Shown here in pieces: positions 24,681 to 34,622 of a stretch of 64,000 nt of DNA (the stretch's first letter is position 1; each line of letters opens with the position of its first letter). The DNA comes from JAIPGX01 sp041650475 (GTDB taxonomy: Bacteria > Babelota > Babeliae > Babelales > UASB340): positions 24,037-88,036 of the forward strand of contig JBAZLD010000005.1 in assembly GCA_041650475.1 (NCBI GenBank). The letters run 5' to 3'. The notes beneath the pieces were generated by a model. It made no database searches, was not told the DNA's origin, and worked only from the letters and a program-made list of their open reading frames with translations. The position numbers and the translations under genes are program-made.

Positions 24681-26417
24681 ATGAATAGCTTAAAAAAAAT
24701 TTTAAGATACACAAAAAAATATTGGTCTTACTTGCTTCTTTCGGTGTTTACAGCTTCTTTGTATGGATTAGCTTCTGGTGCACCAACTTATGTTATTAAA
24801 TTTGCTGTTGATGAAGTATTTGTAAAAAAAATAAATTCTCTTTTGATCCCATTTATATTATGTTTCTTATTATTATTTACACTCAAAGGTGTATTCATGT
24901 ATTTATCAAATTATTACATGAACTTTGTGGGCAACAAGGTTATAAACGATATCAGACAAGATTTATTTAATAAAGTTGTGTATTTTCCAATATCTTTTTT
25001 TCAAAAAAATACAACCGGCCAACTAATGTCACATTTTTTAAACGATATTCAAATGATACAAAACGCTTCATCTTCTTCGATTAAAAATGGCGTTCGTAGT
25101 TTTTTTGAAGCTATAGTTTTAATTGGCATAGCATTTACGCAAAATTGGAAACTTTCTCTTTTAATGATTATTGTTGGCCCAGCAATAGGGCTTTGTATTC
25201 AAAAAATGGGCCGATCGATAAAATCTGCTTCTGTAAATATTCAAAAAAGCATGGGCAACATAAGCAATAACTTGCAGGAAGTTTTTATTGGCATTCGTGA
25301 AGTTAAAGCTTTTAACGGTGAAAAAATAGAGATTAATAGATTAAATAAAAATTTATCTGAATGTTTTTTTTCTATAATGCGTAATGTACATATAGAATCT
25401 TTGGCTCCAGCATTTATAGAAACAATTGCAATGTTTGGTAGCAGCATAGTTTTTTATATTGCAGCACAGCAAATAATGGCCGGAACTATTACGGCCGGAC
25501 AAATAACAGCATTTTTTGCTTCAATTTTATTGGCTTATCAACCATTAAAAAGATTAATTAATGTTTATTCAGAAATTCAATATGCTTTGGCTGCTGCAGA
25601 TAGAATTTTTGATTTAATGGAAAAAGTTTATCCAGCAACTTTACACAAACAAGATAATTTAATTATTAAAGATAAATTTAATTTAATTAAATTCGATAAT
25701 TTATCTTTTAGCTATAACGCTAAAACACCTGTTTTGCAAAATATAAATTTAGAAATTAATAAAGGCGAAAAAATAGGCCTTATTGGGCCATCTGGTTCAG
25801 GCAAAAGTACGTTGTGTGATCTTTTGCTTTGTTTTATAACACCAAGTTCAGGCAAAATTTTTATAAATAATCATGATATAACACACATTCCCTTAAAAAC
25901 ATTACGTGATCAAATAGGATATGTAGGCCAAAAAACATTTTTATTTAATGACACTATTCTTGCAAATATTAGTTACTCTCAACAAAATAAAACAGAACAA
26001 GATATAATTAAAGCTTGCAAAGCTGCTCATGCCGATGAATTTATTCAAAAATTGCCATCCAATTATCAAACAATAGTTGGAGAGAATGGCAACCTGTTAT
26101 CTGGTGGTCAAAAACAAAGAATCACTATTGCTCGTGCTCTTTTAAAAGATCCACAAATTTTAATTTTTGATGAAGCTACTTCTGCTCTAGATCATGAATC
26201 TGAAGAAATGATAAGATTAACATTACAAGAAGCTGGTAAAAATAAAACAATAATTATAATTTCTCACAGATTATCTTTTATTGAAAATATGGATAGAATT
26301 TTTTTATTGCAAAATAAGCAATTAAAAGAAATTGATAAAAAAAATATTTTTAATAAAAATTTGTATCAAGATTATGGGGAATTTAGTAATGAAAATAAAT
26401 TCGATAAAATTTTATGA
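24681..26417 (+). CDS. MsbA-like ABC exporter (fused membrane and ATPase domains)
   Basis: This homodimeric half-transporter has six membrane helices (about residues 15-310) followed by an ATPase domain. Walker A is GPSGSGKST, the signature is LSGGQKQR, Walker B with D-loop is ILIFDEATSALD, and the H-loop is IIISHR. The order and length (578 aa) match MsbA and other lipid or multidrug exporters. Given the lipopolysaccharide genes nearby, lipid A export is plausible but not proven. A TTG at 24672 is an alternative start. I prefer the ATG at 24681, although neither has a clear ribosome-binding site. The end overlaps the next gene by 29 bases. Confidence 0.88.
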   Translation: MNSLKKILRYTKKYWSYLLLSVFTASLYGLASGAPTYVIKFAVDEVFVKKINSLLIPFILCFLLLFTLKGVFMYLSNYYMNFVGNKVINDIRQDLFNKVVYFPISFFQKNTTGQLMSHFLNDIQMIQNASSSSIKNGVRSFFEAIVLIGIAFTQNWKLSLLMIIVGPAIGLCIQKMGRSIKSASVNIQKSMGNISNNLQEVFIGIREVKAFNGEKIEINRLNKNLSECFFSIMRNVHIESLAPAFIETIAMFGSSIVFYIAAQQIMAGTITAGQITAFFASILLAYQPLKRLINVYSEIQYALAAADRIFDLMEKVYPATLHKQDNLIIKDKFNLIKFDNLSFSYNAKTPVLQNINLEINKGEKIGLIGPSGSGKSTLCDLLLCFITPSSGKIFINNHDITHIPLKTLRDQIGYVGQKTFLFNDTILANISYSQQNKTEQDIIKACKAAHADEFIQKLPSNYQTIVGENGNLLSGGQKQRITIARALLKDPQILIFDEATSALDHESEEMIRLTLQEAGKNKTIIIISHRLSFIENMDRIFLLQNKQLKEIDKKNIFNKNLYQDYGEFSNENKFDKIL

Positions 26418-27189
26418 TAACTATTTTTCTGGACAAGATTTTGCAACTTACAGATATGATGTTGGTAGTTTTTGTACAAGAAAGGCAATAATTTCTCAAA
26501 TTTCACACAAATCAGGAAATTTATTAGAAATAGGGACAGGCATTTCAAGTTTATTAATAGATCTTCAAAATTTTAATTGTTATGGCATAGATATTTCAGC
26601 TAAAACAATTAATTTTATTCAAAATTTGTTTAATCAAATAAACAAAAAAGCAATTTTAAACGTTGGTGATGCAACAAAATTACCTTTTGAATCAAATTTT
26701 TTTGATACAATAATATCCTCTCATACACTAGAACACATTAAAAATGATTTTTCGGTAATAAAAGAATGTGCACGTGTATTAAAAAATAAAGGTGAACTTA
26801 TAATATTTGTTCCAGGCAGAATAAATGGTATTGCAACAAAAAAAGAATTTCGAAAATATGGCCACTATCGTTATTACAATTTAAAAAGATTTAAAGAATT
26901 AGAAAATTTTGTTTATCCTGAATTAAAAATAAAAAATATTATTTATCCACATAAAATTCATAATTTAATCTGGAATAGATTAAAAAATTTATTTAGATAC
27001 GCAAATTATCCAATAAAAAAATGGATTTTTAGAGATAACAAAAGTTACGAACTTAGGCCTACTTATCAAAAAATATTTTTACCAACAATATCAATTACTC
27101 TAGATGCTTTAGACAAACTAACTAGAAATTCAGAAAAAAATTTATTTGGCACAGAATTTAATGTTTTAATAAAATTTGAAAAATCTTGA
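26389..27189 (+). CDS. Class I SAM-dependent methyltransferase
   Basis: The 267-residue protein has motif I LLEIGTGISSLL, motif II ending in GIDIS, DATKLPF and the post-motif helix SSHTLEHI, typical of UbiE/Methyltransf_11-type enzymes. The substrate is unknown. The C-terminal half is basic and aromatic. I choose the ATG at 26389, inside the end of the exporter gene, because GGGGAATTT lies at the right distance. A longer reading in the same frame has no such site. Linked genes suggest a glycan or lipid substrate. It converges on the glycosyltransferase at 27166 with a 24-base overlap. Confidence 0.85.
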   Translation: MKINSIKFYDNYFSGQDFATYRYDVGSFCTRKAIISQISHKSGNLLEIGTGISSLLIDLQNFNCYGIDISAKTINFIQNLFNQINKKAILNVGDATKLPFESNFFDTIISSHTLEHIKNDFSVIKECARVLKNKGELIIFVPGRINGIATKKEFRKYGHYRYYNLKRFKELENFVYPELKIKNIIYPHKIHNLIWNRLKNLFRYANYPIKKWIFRDNKSYELRPTYQKIFLPTISITLDALDKLTRNSEKNLFGTEFNVLIKFEKS

Positions 27190-28071
27190 AAATTTATTTT
27201 TTATCCTAAAAAATATGTTTTTATTTTTTTTATTTATTAAAACTTCAGGATTAATTTTTATAATATTTTCATGAATATTTCTAAATTTTTCACCAGTTAA
27301 ACTTAAATCTTGAAAATTTTTTTCTTTTAGCATGCCAAGATTATTTAGTTTTTTATCATAAAAAATATTTTCCCATTTTTTAAAATAATTTAAATTATCT
27401 TGATTTTGTTTCTTGTGGTTAGTTTTAATTACACCCAAATTTGCATGAGGATAATGCTCAATAAAAGATTCTGGGCAATCTATTGCGGTATAACCTTTAT
27501 GCCATAACTTTAAACACAGATCACCATCACCGTTATAAAAAAAATATCTATCTTCATCTATATAATCAATTTCTTTTAAAGCAGAATTTAAATATAAACC
27601 GTGATTCACGTACATTTTATTGCCAAGCGTATAAGCAACATAATATTTTTCTTGTTTAGACCAGTTTCTATAATAAAATGCAACAGCACCAATTTTTTTA
27701 TTATTTTCTAATTCTTTTTCAAACAAATTATATCCATTTTTAATAGCACCAGGCACAACCAAACAATCATCACTTAGCATGCAAATATATTTACCTTGAG
27801 CGCATTTAAAACCTAAATTCATAAAGTATCCCCACGATCTTCGCTCAATTTTTTTGCCTTGCCACTCGCCTCTATTATATTGAACAATAGTAATAATATC
27901 TTTTTGTTTTATTAGCCAATCAATAGTGCCGTCGTCCGAACCACCATCTATTATTATTGTTTCATAGTTCCAATCAAAAAGTTCTTGCCTGATAGAATCA
28001 ACTGTTAATTTAAGAAAGTCTAAGCGATTATATGTGCCAAGTACAACAGAAATTAGATTATTTTTTTTCAT
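27166..28071 (-). CDS. Family 2 glycosyltransferase
   Basis: The 301-residue GT-A protein starts with ISVVLGTYNRLDFLKLTVDSI, has the nucleotide-sugar pocket ETIIIDGGSDDGT, and a DxD-like metal site in CMLSDDCLVV (about residues 98-107). A second conserved acidic stretch (FFYNGDGDLCLKLWHKG) fits the acceptor side. The sugar and acceptor cannot be read from sequence. There is no membrane segment, so it acts on the cytoplasmic face. It overlaps the convergent methyltransferase gene by 24 bases. Confidence 0.88.
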   Translation of the reverse strand: MKKNNLISVVLGTYNRLDFLKLTVDSIRQELFDWNYETIIIDGGSDDGTIDWLIKQKDIITIVQYNRGEWQGKKIERRSWGYFMNLGFKCAQGKYICMLSDDCLVVPGAIKNGYNLFEKELENNKKIGAVAFYYRNWSKQEKYYVAYTLGNKMYVNHGLYLNSALKEIDYIDEDRYFFYNGDGDLCLKLWHKGYTAIDCPESFIEHYPHANLGVIKTNHKKQNQDNLNYFKKWENIFYDKKLNNLGMLKEKNFQDLSLTGEKFRNIHENIIKINPEVLINKKNKNIFFRIKNKFSRFFKFY

Positions 28072-28094
28072 ATTTTTTACAAAAATTTTATAAA

Positions 28095-28676
28095 TTAAAT
28101 GGCAAGAAAATTAACATTTCTATTCATGATTAAAAATTGTTTATTTTTTGCATCCCAAATAATAAACAATAAATTATCTTTTTTATATTTATCATCAAGA
28201 ACATATTCATAAATTGTTTCATCACCAGTCTTATTAACAAGTGTTAATTTACCCATTTTGTTTGTATCATCTCCACCATCCAAAGACAGTGTTTTGCTTT
28301 TTATTTTAAAAAATATTTTTCCAACTCTTTGTTCGATAAATATCTTGTCATTTTCTTTATCAATTTCGCCATTCAAAAAAGTTGCTTTATCATAATAAAT
28401 AGGTTGTCCAATTTTCGTTAAACGATTTTCTTTTTCGTAATTATTATTGAATTTTAAATTTTTAGGCAAAAGAAAAAAAACTAACTCTTTGTCCTTTATT
28501 TCATGATTTTTTTTTAATTCTGAAACAGCATTATAAATGCTATAATATTCTTTTAAATACCCACTATTTGTTTTATAAAGATAAAATCCCCCAAATATTA
28601 TTAAGAAAAAAAATAAAATAAAAATTGCTTTATTATTACATAAGATACATGCTCTACTCGTTTTATTTTTACACAT
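28095..28676 (-). CDS. Single-pass membrane protein sharing a C-terminal domain with the neighbouring GT-C-like protein
   Basis: The 193-residue protein has a Cys-rich basic start (MCKNKTSRACILCNNK), one membrane helix (about 18-35) and a periplasmic domain. That domain resembles the last 160 residues of the divergent 589-residue protein at 28751: compare FLLPKNLKF with FLAHPLDGF, and LLFIIWDAKNKQFLI with PVFIAWDYENKEFKI. An AAGGAG site precedes the start. It looks like a derivative that kept only the soluble domain. The role is unknown, possibly binding the same lipid-linked glycan or acting as an accessory subunit. Confidence 0.7.
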   Translation of the reverse strand: MCKNKTSRACILCNNKAIFILFFFLIIFGGFYLYKTNSGYLKEYYSIYNAVSELKKNHEIKDKELVFFLLPKNLKFNNNYEKENRLTKIGQPIYYDKATFLNGEIDKENDKIFIEQRVGKIFFKIKSKTLSLDGGDDTNKMGKLTLVNKTGDETIYEYVLDDKYKKDNLLFIIWDAKNKQFLIMNRNVNFLAI

Positions 28677-28703
28677 AAACTTTCTCCTTTTTTTTAGTTA
28701 AAC

Positions 28704-28724
28704 TTATAATTTACAAAATTATAA
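28704..28724. promoter_or_regulatory. Symmetric divergent promoter/operator candidate
   Basis: The 74-bp gap between divergent genes contains the perfect palindrome TTATAATTT-ACA-AAATTATAA, which provides a TATAAT-like hexamer on both strands. It could be a shared pair of -10 boxes or an operator. The AT-rich composition lowers its weight. Confidence 0.35.
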
Positions 28725-28750
28725 TAAAAAAAATTAGGAGAGTAAAAAAA

Positions 28751-30520
28751 ATGTCTTCAAAAAAATTTTTTAATAAAACATCAATTATTTTATCTATTTT
28801 AATTTTCATAATAATTTTTATAACATTAGGAATTCCATATACAAATTGGTGGTTCAATGGTGATGATTTTCATGGCATATTTTTGGGCTTTAGAGCTCAA
28901 TCTTTAAAAGATGTTTTTTATTTTTTTTATGATGGACATACAAATCAATATATTGGCCCATCAAACTTTAATTATAATTACACGCAAAAACCCGATTTTA
29001 TGGGGGCATATTATAGACCATTATATTGCGTATATTTATCAATCCAATATTATTTATTTGGAACTAATGCCTACTATTATCTTTTAACTAACGTTTTTTT
29101 TCACGCAATAAACACTGTAGTTTTATTTAATATTTTTTTATATTTTCTAAACTATTTTTCTGCATTTTTAGTAGCATTATTTTTTGCTTTTCATCCTCAA
29201 ATTGGTTATAGATTCGGAGCAATAGTAAACCTGCATTATTATGTAAACGTCATGCTTATTCTTTTAACTATTTTAAGTTTTAAAAAATATTTAGATTCGA
29301 AAAAAATAATTTTTAATATTCTTTCTTGTATATTATTTGCACTTTCACTTTTAACCCGAGAATCTAGCATAGTTTTGCCTATAATTATATTTTTAGGCAC
29401 ATATTTGTATGAAAATAAATTTAATAATTTAAATTTTAAAAATTTTTTTTCAAAATTTTTTTATAATCTAAAAATAACTTCAGGATTATTTATAACTTTA
29501 ATAAGTTTTTTAATAACAAGAGCAATTTTATATCCAATTAATTTACATGCGGTCAGCCCTGCAAGCATTTCAATTAAAAAAATAATTTTCTCAAAATTTC
29601 CACAGGTTCAAGTTTTTATATACGATTTATTTGGCTTATCATGGCTACCATGGGGACATAAAACTTTGCGAGCAATAATTATAGTCTCAATATTTTCTTT
29701 ACTAACTTGGCTTTTTATAAAAAATTCTAAAAAAATATATTTTTTATATTTTTTAATTTGCACGTTTTTAATGCTCTGGCCAGGAATAATTAGTTATTAT
29801 AGCCCAAGATATTTTTATGAAGTTGCACCGTTTGCTTTAATAATGTTTATTTTTTTGTTCAAATTTTATTCAGGTAAATTAATTTTTTTCAAAAATATTT
29901 TTTTAATATTTTTATCTTTTTTTATTTGTTTTCTTATTTTTTTTGATATTCATTGTTTTTTACGTCGAGAAAAAAAGATGCAAATTCTAGCTCAAGCAAC
30001 TCAAAAACTTACTCAAAATTTAGAGATAAAAAATAGAGCTCTTTGTTTTCTAGCACATCCACTAGATGGATTTGGTGATCACCCTGCAGATATTTTTTGG
30101 ATTTTATTTAATAATAAAAATAAAGAAACACCAATATACTGCGATAATTCTGCTGTGCTTTTTCAGGCAGATTCCAATATTGTAAAAACTACAAAATGGG
30201 CCAATATTGTAAGTAAATATTACTCCAAAAATTATTTTACAATAACAAATATAAAAACAGGTACAAAAAATATTTTTAAATTTAGCTCTTTAAATTCAAA
30301 TAAAATAATATTTTTCCCAGAATACATAGAAAGTTCACTGGGACAAAAAATAATAACTAAAACAGAAAAAATAAATAACACTCAAGTTACAACAGAATTT
30401 ACTCTTGAAATAAAAGAAAAATATTTAAAAACTAATCCAGTTTTTATTGCTTGGGATTATGAAAATAAAGAGTTTAAAATTCTAGATTCTTCTTCTATTA
30501 ATAAATCTAAAATTTCATAA
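28751..30520 (+). CDS. Polytopic membrane protein of the GT-C glycosyltransferase type
   Basis: The 589-residue protein has about ten membrane helices (residues 10-405) and a C-terminal periplasmic domain (about 425-589). An acidic pair in the first external loop (FNGDDFHG, about residues 36-43), then YYRPLYCVYLSIQYYLFG and a helix with HAINTVVLF, match the layout of the PMT/ArnT-like GT-C superfamily. These enzymes transfer sugars from polyprenyl phosphate at the outer face. I cannot name the substrate. A TAGGAG site precedes the start. The C-terminal domain reappears alone in the divergent gene 28095-28676. Its end overlaps gmd by 64 bases. Confidence 0.72.
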   Translation: MSSKKFFNKTSIILSILIFIIIFITLGIPYTNWWFNGDDFHGIFLGFRAQSLKDVFYFFYDGHTNQYIGPSNFNYNYTQKPDFMGAYYRPLYCVYLSIQYYLFGTNAYYYLLTNVFFHAINTVVLFNIFLYFLNYFSAFLVALFFAFHPQIGYRFGAIVNLHYYVNVMLILLTILSFKKYLDSKKIIFNILSCILFALSLLTRESSIVLPIIIFLGTYLYENKFNNLNFKNFFSKFFYNLKITSGLFITLISFLITRAILYPINLHAVSPASISIKKIIFSKFPQVQVFIYDLFGLSWLPWGHKTLRAIIIVSIFSLLTWLFIKNSKKIYFLYFLICTFLMLWPGIISYYSPRYFYEVAPFALIMFIFLFKFYSGKLIFFKNIFLIFLSFFICFLIFFDIHCFLRREKKMQILAQATQKLTQNLEIKNRALCFLAHPLDGFGDHPADIFWILFNNKNKETPIYCDNSAVLFQADSNIVKTTKWANIVSKYYSKNYFTITNIKTGTKNIFKFSSLNSNKIIFFPEYIESSLGQKIITKTEKINNTQVTTEFTLEIKEKYLKTNPVFIAWDYENKEFKILDSSSINKSKIS

Positions 30521-31440
30521 AAATCTTTATTATAAATCCAACCAAGATCTTTTTTTATCTCCGAATTATCTCCCAAAGTATGTTCTATATCGCAAATTCT
30601 ATAAAGATCTTTATCAACATAAATCTTATTTTTATTAATATTTAATTTAGCAAAAACATAGAAAACTATATCTTGCAAGCTTATAGATTTACCTGAACTA
30701 ATTATAAAATCTTCAGGCCTATCATTTTGTAACATTAGATACATAGCTTGTACATAATCAGGCGCATAACCAAGATCTCTTTTTATATTCAAATTACCCA
30801 CTATTAATTTTTCTCTTTTGTTATTTTTAATTTCTAAGGCCTGTTTTATAACTTTTTTTACAAAAAAATTTTCACCTCGTAAATAAGATTCATGATTAAA
30901 AAGTATACCTGAACAAGCAAAGATTTTATAAATAACTCTATAATTTAATGTAATTAAATGCGCTGATACTTTTGAAATAGAGTATGCATTTAATGGTCTA
31001 AACTGTGTATTTTCTGTTACTGGCAATTTATCAGCAACCCCAAACATTTCACAGCTTGATGCCTGAAAAAATCTAGTTTTAAAACTAAATAATCTTATAG
31101 ATTCCAGAACATTTATCACAGAATTTATGTTAAATTTTAAAGTAATTTCCGGCTCTCTTAAAGACAAATCAACAGAACTTTGTGCAGCAAAATTATAAAT
31201 CTCATCTGGTTTATATTTTTTTATAATATTAATTACTTGAGTCAAATTTAATAAGTCACAATTTTCAAAAATTATTTTATTTTTTATTTTTAAATATTCT
31301 AACTTACTATAATCATCATTATCTCTGACAAGACCTATAATTTTATAATTTTTATTTAACAAAAATTGTGATAAATAAGCGCCATCCTGTCCTGTTATAC
31401 CTGTTATAAGTGCAATTTTTGACTTTACTAAATCTTGCAT
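30457..31440 (-). CDS. gmd: GDP-mannose 4,6-dehydratase
   Basis: The enzyme converts GDP-mannose to GDP-4-keto-6-deoxymannose, the branch point to fucose, perosamine and rhamnose. This extended SDR of 327 residues shows the NAD(P) motif TGITGQDGAYL, the FAAQSSVD strand, the SSCEMFG active-site strand, the catalytic YSISK, GILFNHESYLRGE and KRDLGYAPDYVQAM, all typical of Gmd. It is slightly shorter than usual (about 345-370). Fcl (58968) and a perosamine-synthase-like enzyme (33418) in the same locus can use its product. It is the last gene of the long minus-strand locus. Confidence 0.9.
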   Translation of the reverse strand: MQDLVKSKIALITGITGQDGAYLSQFLLNKNYKIIGLVRDNDDYSKLEYLKIKNKIIFENCDLLNLTQVINIIKKYKPDEIYNFAAQSSVDLSLREPEITLKFNINSVINVLESIRLFSFKTRFFQASSCEMFGVADKLPVTENTQFRPLNAYSISKVSAHLITLNYRVIYKIFACSGILFNHESYLRGENFFVKKVIKQALEIKNNKREKLIVGNLNIKRDLGYAPDYVQAMYLMLQNDRPEDFIISSGKSISLQDIVFYVFAKLNINKNKIYVDKDLYRICDIEHTLGDNSEIKKDLGWIYNKDFYEILDLLIEEESRILNSLFS

Positions 31441-31449
31441 AATATTTTT

Positions 31450-32679
31450 TTAAATTTGCCTATAAATTTCCTTACTACTCCAACATCTACGAATTGGCTC
31501 AAAGCTATTAATAATACTTATAATATTTTCTAAATAATTTTGCGAATCCCAACTTGCGGCTTTTTCAAAGCCTTTTTGAATAAGAGAATTTCTTAGATTT
31601 TCAGATTCATATAACTCTTTTATTTTTTCAGCCAATTCTATTTCAGATTTAGGATCAAACAATAGCGCAGCATCTTTTAATTGATATTGAGATCCAGAAA
31701 CTTTTGCTGCAATTACAGGACATTTTAATGCAAAACTTTCTAATGGTGGTATATTGTCTGGACCAAAAAAAGATGGAAAAACTAATGCAAAAGCATTTTT
31801 ATAAAGATTTATTAAATCTTTAATTTCAACAAAATTTAAAAAATAAACTTTATTTTCTAAATTTAACTCTTTTGTTTTTTGTTTTATATAATTTAAATTA
31901 CCTTTATCAGAACCCGTAAATACAATATTAAAATCTAAATTATATTTTTCTTTTAAAATTCTTAAGGCTAACAATATTAAAATATGATTTTTATGCGGCC
32001 AAAATTGCGCGGGATAAAATAAGTAGTTTTTTTTTAATAAATTAAATTTATCAAAAATATTTTCACTATAATTAAAATTATTTAAAACAAAATCAGGTGT
32101 CGGCAAAGCCAAAGTTTTTATTCTTTCTTCTGGCATACCATAAAAATTAATAATCTCTTTTTTGCCAGCTTGATTGCCAATAATAATATAAGCGGCTCTT
32201 TTAATAGCTAAATTATATCTCTCTTCTCTATCTTCAAATTTCCATCCAGTAACACTTACCTCAGGAAAATAACTTTGCAATCTATGTTGCAAATCCCAAA
32301 CAGTATAAATATATGGAATTTCAACAAATTCAAAAGCTGGCGTTACAAACCACATAAATTCAATTTTATTTTCTAAAACAGCTTTATTTAATGGATTTTT
32401 ATAATTTTTCTTTAAAAAATATCTTTTTACTTTTCTGGGCAATCTAAATAAATTTTTTAGAAAAAAACTTTCAGTAATATCAGAATAATATCGTTCTAGT
32501 TTTACAAATTTAATATTAGAATTTTTTTCAAATTTATCCGCATCATCTGCAAATACATAAAATTCATGATTAGATTTAATTTTTTGTAAAACATTTAAAA
32601 TACTTTGTTGAAAAGTATAACCTCCACCAGATTTCGAATCAGTAAGAATAAATTTTCCAAAATAAATGCCAATTTTCAT
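31450..32679 (-). CDS. Family 4-type glycosyltransferase
   Basis: The 410-residue GT-B fold protein has an N-terminal GGGYTFQQSIL acceptor-side loop. Its C-terminal half carries FYPAQFWPHKNH, VFTGSDKGN and LYKNAFALVFPSFFGPDNIPPLESFALKCPVIA, the GT4 donor-binding signature with its glutamate. I start at ATG 32679 (MKIGIYFGKF), two bases after the upstream stop. A longer reading begins inside the preceding gene. It probably adds a sugar to the growing polysaccharide on the cytoplasmic side. Confidence 0.88.
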   Translation of the reverse strand: MKIGIYFGKFILTDSKSGGGYTFQQSILNVLQKIKSNHEFYVFADDADKFEKNSNIKFVKLERYYSDITESFFLKNLFRLPRKVKRYFLKKNYKNPLNKAVLENKIEFMWFVTPAFEFVEIPYIYTVWDLQHRLQSYFPEVSVTGWKFEDREERYNLAIKRAAYIIIGNQAGKKEIINFYGMPEERIKTLALPTPDFVLNNFNYSENIFDKFNLLKKNYLFYPAQFWPHKNHILILLALRILKEKYNLDFNIVFTGSDKGNLNYIKQKTKELNLENKVYFLNFVEIKDLINLYKNAFALVFPSFFGPDNIPPLESFALKCPVIAAKVSGSQYQLKDAALLFDPKSEIELAEKIKELYESENLRNSLIQKGFEKAASWDSQNYLENIISIINSFEPIRRCWSSKEIYRQI

Positions 32680-32681
32680 GA

Positions 32682-33431
32682 TCAAATTTTTCTGCAAATA
32701 AAAGAGACTCCCCAAGAGTTAAGAGTTGGGGTATCACCAGAAAGCCATTCTTGATAATCAAGAAGTTCAAAATTATTATTTTTTAAAAAAAATTCTAACT
32801 CTGGCTTAAAAAAATATCGCATTTTATGCGTTTCTTTAAATTCTTTAACTGTATTATTTAATTTATCAATTATAAGTATTTGATAATTTACATCAACAAT
32901 ATTGTTATTAAAATCAATTTTGGGTTCAGCTATTCTTGTTAATAAAATATTTTCATCTTCAAATCTTTTAACTCTAGTTTCAGGCTTACAATTCAAAACT
33001 GCAGGGCCGTACCAGACATCAAAAATAAAAATACCATTTTTATCTAACAAAACATTTTGTAAATCCTGATTGTTAGTTTGATAACTTATGACATGAAAAA
33101 GAGATAATACTAAATCAAATTTTTTATTCAAATTTACATTTCTAATATCACCTAGATAAAAATTAAATCTGTTAGATAAATTTTTATGTTCTTTTACCCT
33201 CTTTTGGGCTTTATTAATCATCTCTTGGCTTATATCAACACCAAAAATATTTAATTCTTTTTCTGCCAATAAAATGGCATGTTTGCCTGTACCACAACCA
33301 AGTTCTAAAATATTTTGAGCATCTTTTTTATATTTTTTGATTAAATTATAAATATATTCTGTTTCAGCATTATAATCTTTATCGTGATATAATAAATCAT
33401 AATAAAAAGCATAATCTTTAAATACACTCAC
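32682..33431 (-). CDS. SAM-dependent methyltransferase (small-molecule type)
   Basis: The 249-residue protein has a YYDLLYHDKDY start and motif I ILELGCGTGKHAILLAE, then GVDISQEMINKA, the GDIRNVNL acidic loop and DLVLSLFHVISY. This pattern is typical of sugar or small-molecule N,C-methyltransferases of the MT-12/25 type. The substrate is likely a nucleotide sugar or aminosugar, inferred from its place directly after the aminotransferase gene, with which it overlaps by 14 bases. Confidence 0.85.
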   Translation of the reverse strand: MSVFKDYAFYYDLLYHDKDYNAETEYIYNLIKKYKKDAQNILELGCGTGKHAILLAEKELNIFGVDISQEMINKAQKRVKEHKNLSNRFNFYLGDIRNVNLNKKFDLVLSLFHVISYQTNNQDLQNVLLDKNGIFIFDVWYGPAVLNCKPETRVKRFEDENILLTRIAEPKIDFNNNIVDVNYQILIIDKLNNTVKEFKETHKMRYFFKPELEFFLKNNNFELLDYQEWLSGDTPTLNSWGVSFICRKI

Positions 33432-34614
33432 CCAAAATCTCCTTAAAAATTTCGCAAACTTTTAATATTTGTTCTTCTTGCAAATTTAAACCACTAGGAA
33501 GATAAAAACCTCTTCGTGCCATATTTTGAGCAACAGGATAATTCTGGTCATTAAATAAATCCATCTTTTTAAAAACAGGTTGCTCATGCATGCACCAAAA
33601 AAAGGGCCTTGTGCCAACACCTCTATTTTGTAATTTTTGCATTATTTCTTGCGCATCAAATTTAATTTTATTTTTTAATACTAGCCCATAAACCCAATAT
33701 ATATTTTGTGCATACTCAGTTTTAACTAATGGCAACTGCAAAATATCAGATAAGCTTTGTAAATTTTCTGTATATAATTTGCCTATCCAACGTTTTTTAT
33801 TTACAGTTTCATCTAATTTTTCTAGTTGCGCTAAACCGAGCGCTGCCTGCATATTTGTAATTCTATAATTAAAACCAAGTTCATCATGAACAAATCTTCT
33901 TTCTGGTTTAAAACAAAGATTACGCAGCGACTGGCATTTCTGTGCTAACTCTTGGTTATCTGTTACTATCATACCACCTTCACCGGTTGTAATATGTTTG
34001 TTCGCATAAAAGCTAAAGGTACTAATATCACCAAAAGAACCACACTTTTTATTTTTATAAATTTGGCCATGCATTTCAGCGGCATCTTCAATTATTTTTA
34101 AATCATATTTTTTTGCTAACTCTAAAATTGGATCCATATCTACAGGTAAACCATAAAGATGCACGACCATTATCGCTTTTGTATTTTTTGTAATTTTTTT
34201 TTCAATTTGATTTACATCCATGTTCCAGATTTCTGGATCACTATCTATCAAAACTATTTTTAGACCAGCTCTTACAATTGCAGCTGCGCAAGAAATAATA
34301 GTAAAAGTCGGCATTATAACTTCTGAGCCTCTTGGCAAATCAAGTGCCAAAACCGCTAAATCCAAAGCAACAGAACCATTGCAAACAGCAATTCCGTATT
34401 TTCTATCAACCTTTTTTGCAAATTTTTCTTCAAATTCTTTTATAAATGGCCCATCAGAAGATATCCAACCAGAATCTATGCATTCGTTTAAATATTTTTT
34501 CTCGTTGCCAGATAATACTGGTGTATTAACAGATATAAAAAAATTATTATTATTTTTATTTTCGTTTTTATTTTTTATATCTAGATTTCTATCTTTAATA
34601 TCACAGATTTGCAT
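33418..34614 (-). CDS. DegT/DnrJ/EryC1-family sugar aminotransferase, perosamine-synthase-like
   Basis: This PLP enzyme transfers an amino group to a keto-sugar nucleotide. The 398 residues show SGWISSDGPFIKEFE, CNGSVALDLA, the EDAAEMHG strand and the PLP lysine in FYANKHITTGEGGM (Lys206). The FYANK-ITTGEGGM form, rather than FHPVK, resembles GDP-perosamine synthase (Per/RfbE type). Gmd in the same locus would supply GDP-4-keto-6-deoxymannose. The first 28 residues are a low-complexity Asn/Lys extension that may not be translated; a TAGGTG site supports the upstream ATG. An alternative is an aminotransferase for another 4-keto sugar. Confidence 0.82.
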   Translation of the reverse strand: MQICDIKDRNLDIKNKNENKNNNNFFISVNTPVLSGNEKKYLNECIDSGWISSDGPFIKEFEEKFAKKVDRKYGIAVCNGSVALDLAVLALDLPRGSEVIMPTFTIISCAAAIVRAGLKIVLIDSDPEIWNMDVNQIEKKITKNTKAIMVVHLYGLPVDMDPILELAKKYDLKIIEDAAEMHGQIYKNKKCGSFGDISTFSFYANKHITTGEGGMIVTDNQELAQKCQSLRNLCFKPERRFVHDELGFNYRITNMQAALGLAQLEKLDETVNKKRWIGKLYTENLQSLSDILQLPLVKTEYAQNIYWVYGLVLKNKIKFDAQEIMQKLQNRGVGTRPFFWCMHEQPVFKKMDLFNDQNYPVAQNMARRGFYLPSGLNLQEEQILKVCEIFKEILGECI

Positions 34615-34622
34615 AGTTTCAC

